Shown: piece by piece, positions 7,998 to 9,948 of the stretch | Numbering within the stretch: position 1 is the first letter of the stretch | How the letters are laid out: every line of letters starts with the position of its first letter | Assembly: GCA_019309605.1 (NCBI GenBank) | Contig: JAFDFW010000043.1 | Location: forward strand, 1 to 9,948 | DNA: 9,948 nucleotides | DNA from: Deltaproteobacteria bacterium | GTDB taxonomy: Bacteria > Myxococcota_A > Polyangia > Polyangiales > Houyiibacteriaceae | Direction: 5' to 3' | Translations under genes and position numbers: made by a program | The notes under the pieces: model-generated | Databases searched by the model: none | Seen by the model: only the letters and a program-made list of their open reading frames with translations | What the model was told of the DNA's origin: nothing

Positions 7998-8738
7998 ATG
8001 CTTCAAGGAATCTACGATTTCATCAAAGGGATCTTCGAGCCACTCGGGGACTTCCTCATCGGTTCCGCCTTGCCGGTGGGCTCTTCGTTCGCCGGTGACA
8101 TCGACGCGCTCATTGCGCTCATCGCCGTGATGGTGGGCTTTTGGGCTCTTCTTGCCTATGCCGCGTTTTTCTTTCTGATCTTCCGCTTCCGCGAGAAGAA
8201 AGGGCAGCGAGCGAAGTACGTCACGGGTGAAGAGAAGAATCTCAAACGGTGGATCACTTATCCGCACGCGGCGATCATCGTTTGCGACTTGGTCATCGTC
8301 TTCATGGCGATCATGGTTTGGTACAACATCAAGCAGCGTCTTCCCGAGGCGGACAGCACGGTTCGCATCATCTCGCAGCAATGGGCTTGGGACTTCGTTC
8401 ACCCCGGTCCCGACAACGAGCTCGATACGGACGACGACATCACTACGTTTAACGAGCTGCACGTCCAAGAAGGCACGACCTATCACTACGAGCTCCTTTC
8501 CAAGGACGTCCTGCACGACTTCTCGGTTCCCGTGTTCCGTCTGAAGCAGGACGCGATTCCGGGCCGTGTCATGAAGGGCTGGTTCAAGCCCACGAGGCCA
8601 GGCGAGTACGACATTCAGTGTGCTGAAATGTGTGGCATCGGACACGGCATCATGGGGGCGCGGATCTTCGTGGAGACGCCGGAAGAACACGCGGCTTGGA
8701 TGTCGCAGGACAGCACGGGCAAGCTTGCTTCCCGCTGA
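7998..8738 (+). CDS. coxB: cytochrome c oxidase subunit II (CuA), without fused cytochrome c
   Basis: Subunit II of the terminal oxidase (also ctaC), 246 residues. It takes electrons from c-type haems through the binuclear CuA centre on the periplasmic side. Two helices (about 36-62 and 88-110) anchor a cupredoxin domain. The electron-entry patch QQWAWDF covers residues 127-133. CuA ligands are complete: His173, Cys208, Glu210 (backbone), Cys212, His216 and Met219. An acidic loop at about 139-147 (DNELDTDDD) follows the Trp patch. The protein ends about 27 residues after the last ligand, so no haem domain is attached, unlike caa3 enzymes. Helix 2 contains Asp97, and the Glu that usually marks the K-channel entrance just before helix 2 aligns with Leu82, with Glu78/Glu79 slightly upstream. 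GAGGG at 7989-7993 serves as ribosome site, 4 nt from the ATG. Confidence 0.96.
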   Translation: MLQGIYDFIKGIFEPLGDFLIGSALPVGSSFAGDIDALIALIAVMVGFWALLAYAAFFFLIFRFREKKGQRAKYVTGEEKNLKRWITYPHAAIIVCDLVIVFMAIMVWYNIKQRLPEADSTVRIISQQWAWDFVHPGPDNELDTDDDITTFNELHVQEGTTYHYELLSKDVLHDFSVPVFRLKQDAIPGRVMKGWFKPTRPGEYDIQCAEMCGIGHGIMGARIFVETPEEHAAWMSQDSTGKLASR

Positions 8739-8749
8739 ATGGAATAGTC

Positions 8750-9948
8750 ATGGCTGAAGCAGGCACAGTAGAGACACACGGCGCGCATCCGCACGACGCG
8801 CATCACGAGCAGAGCTTCTGGAGCAAGTACATCTTCTCCACCGATCACAAGATGATCGCGATGCAGTACATGTTCACCGGCATCGTGATGGCCTTGATCG
8901 GCGGGTACATGTCGTACGCGTTTCGAATGCAGCTGGCGTTCCCCGGCGAAAGCGTGCCGGGCTATGGCCTCGTGTCGCAGGGCGAATACAACGCACTGGT
9001 CACCAATCACGGCACGATTATGATCTTCTGGGTCGCGATGCCCATGTTGATCGCGGCGTTTGGCAACTACCTCATCCCGCTGATGATCGGCGCGGACGAC
9101 ATGGTGTTCCCGCGCATCAACCGGCTCTCGTATCAGATCTTCCTGATCAGCGCGGTCGTGCTCATCGGCTCGCTCTTCGTCCCTGGGGGCGGCTTTGGCG
9201 GAGCATGGACGGCGTATCCGCCTCTCTCCTCGAGCGCGGAGTACAGCCTCACGCCGCTCGGTTCGACGCTCTGGCTCGTCGCCGTCGCGCTCGAGTTCGT
9301 GGCCTTCCTGCTCGGCGGCATCAATTTCATCACCACGCTGATGAATGCGCGCGCGCCCGGCATGAAGATGCACGACATCCCGATGGTGCTGTGGATGATC
9401 GTCATCGCGAGCGTCCTCTTCATGGCGTCGGTCGGTCCGCTCATTGCGGGCGCCGTGATGCTCTTCATGGACCAGGTCGTGGGTACTGGCTACTTCGATC
9501 CGGGCCGCGGCGGTGACCCGATTCTGTGGCAGCACCTCTTCTGGTTCTTCGGGCATCCGGAGGTCTACGTCGTGCTCCTGCCTGCGATAGGCATCGTGGC
9601 CGAAATCATCTGCACCTTCTCCCGAAAGAAGCTCTTCAACTACAAGCTAATCCTCTACACGGCATTTGCCACGGCCATCATCAGCTTCTTCGTGTGGGCC
9701 CACCACCAGTTCGTCGCCGGTATCGACCCGCGTATGGCGAACGTCTTCACGATCACCACGCTAATCATCTCGATTCCCATTGCGGAGATGATCTTTTTGT
9801 ACATCGCGACGCTCTATGGAGGCTCGATTCGGCTCACCACCCCGATGCTCTGGGCGCTGGCGTTCATTGCCGAGTTCATGATTGGCGGCATCACGGGCAT
9901 CTTCCTCGGCGCAAGCGGCTCGGACATCTATTTCCACGACACGTACTT
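8750..9948 (+). CDS. coxA: cytochrome c oxidase subunit I (3' end missing), atypical K channel
   Basis: Catalytic subunit of the terminal oxidase (also ctaD). About 399 residues are visible; the frame is open at the right edge, before the haem a3/haem a His pair of helix X. A His-rich N terminus (H10, H13, H15, H18, H19) precedes helix I. Landmarks are the haem a ligand His87, CuB ligands His269, His318 and His319, and the cross-linked Tyr273 in HPEVY. D-channel residues Asn106, Asp117, Asn124 and Glu271 are all present, placing it near type A1. K-channel positions are not conserved: bovine Ser255, His256, Thr316 and Lys319 correspond to Ala284, Glu285, Ile344 and Met347, with Glu346 replacing Val318. 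The ATG at 8750 is 11 nt after coxB with only a weak GGA (8741-8743) as ribosome site. The protein is clearly an O2 reductase, not a NO reductase, given Tyr273 and the intact D channel. Confidence 0.96.
   Translation, partial: MAEAGTVETHGAHPHDAHHEQSFWSKYIFSTDHKMIAMQYMFTGIVMALIGGYMSYAFRMQLAFPGESVPGYGLVSQGEYNALVTNHGTIMIFWVAMPMLIAAFGNYLIPLMIGADDMVFPRINRLSYQIFLISAVVLIGSLFVPGGGFGGAWTAYPPLSSSAEYSLTPLGSTLWLVAVALEFVAFLLGGINFITTLMNARAPGMKMHDIPMVLWMIVIASVLFMASVGPLIAGAVMLFMDQVVGTGYFDPGRGGDPILWQHLFWFFGHPEVYVVLLPAIGIVAEIICTFSRKKLFNYKLILYTAFATAIISFFVWAHHQFVAGIDPRMANVFTITTLIISIPIAEMIFLYIATLYGGSIRLTTPMLWALAFIAEFMIGGITGIFLGASGSDIYFHDTY

Noticed and set aside
8750..9948. CoxA as a nitric oxide reductase because the K-channel Lys is missing
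   Set aside because: HPEVY with the cross-link Tyr, a complete D channel and an adjacent CuA-bearing CoxB mark an oxygen reductase.

Overview
The window is one dense, co-directional gene block, all on the + strand. It encodes most of an Alternative Complex III (ACIII, quinol:electron-acceptor oxidoreductase) followed by an aa3-type cytochrome c oxidase. Base composition is GC-rich (roughly 60%, estimated by eye). ACIII, three lipoprotein-type c cytochromes and an A-type haem-copper oxidase point to an aerobic Gram-negative bacterium. A Myxococcota/deltaproteobacterial, Acidobacteria-like or Bacteroidota-like lineage is plausible, but the sequence alone does not settle it.

Layout. 1-2530: 3' part of actB, with a molybdopterin-oxidoreductase-like region that runs off the left edge, then a four-cluster ferredoxin domain. 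2537-3997: actC, NrfD/PsrC-like membrane subunit. 4006-4584: actD, two membrane helices. 4584-5207: actE, monohaem c lipoprotein. 5204-6541: actF, second NrfD/PsrC-like membrane protein, with a His-rich loop. 6552-7199: monohaem c lipoprotein whose haem domain resembles the C-terminal domain of caa3-type CoxB. 7196-7852: dihaem c lipoprotein. 7871-7981: a 36-residue single-helix membrane protein. 7998-8738: coxB with a complete CuA site. 8750-9948: 5' two thirds of coxA, cut by the right edge. Gene junctions are overlaps of 1-4 nt or gaps of 6-18 nt, and no terminator or internal promoter is evident, so the block reads as one operon. No stretch over 300 bases lacks a gene.

How the parts work together. 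ACIII oxidises membrane quinol (ActC/ActF in the membrane, ActB Fe-S clusters, ActE and the upstream pentahaem ActA on the periplasmic face). Electrons pass through c-type haems, plausibly the two extra lipoprotein cytochromes, to the CuA centre of CoxB and then to haem a and the haem a3/CuB site of CoxA, where O2 is reduced. The gene order suggests an ACIII-oxidase supercomplex, as reported in other ACIII organisms.

The most unusual signal is in CoxA. The D proton channel is intact (N106, D117, N124, E271), but the K channel is rewritten. The positions of the canonical Ser, His, Thr and Lys hold Ala284, Glu285, Ile344 and Met347, with a new Glu346. Only the active-site Tyr273 remains of the classical K-channel set. 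CoxB also lacks the K-channel-entrance Glu at its usual place. The second point of note is the unfused, relocated CoxB-type cytochrome c domain, and the third is the tiny membrane ORF between the cytochromes and coxB.
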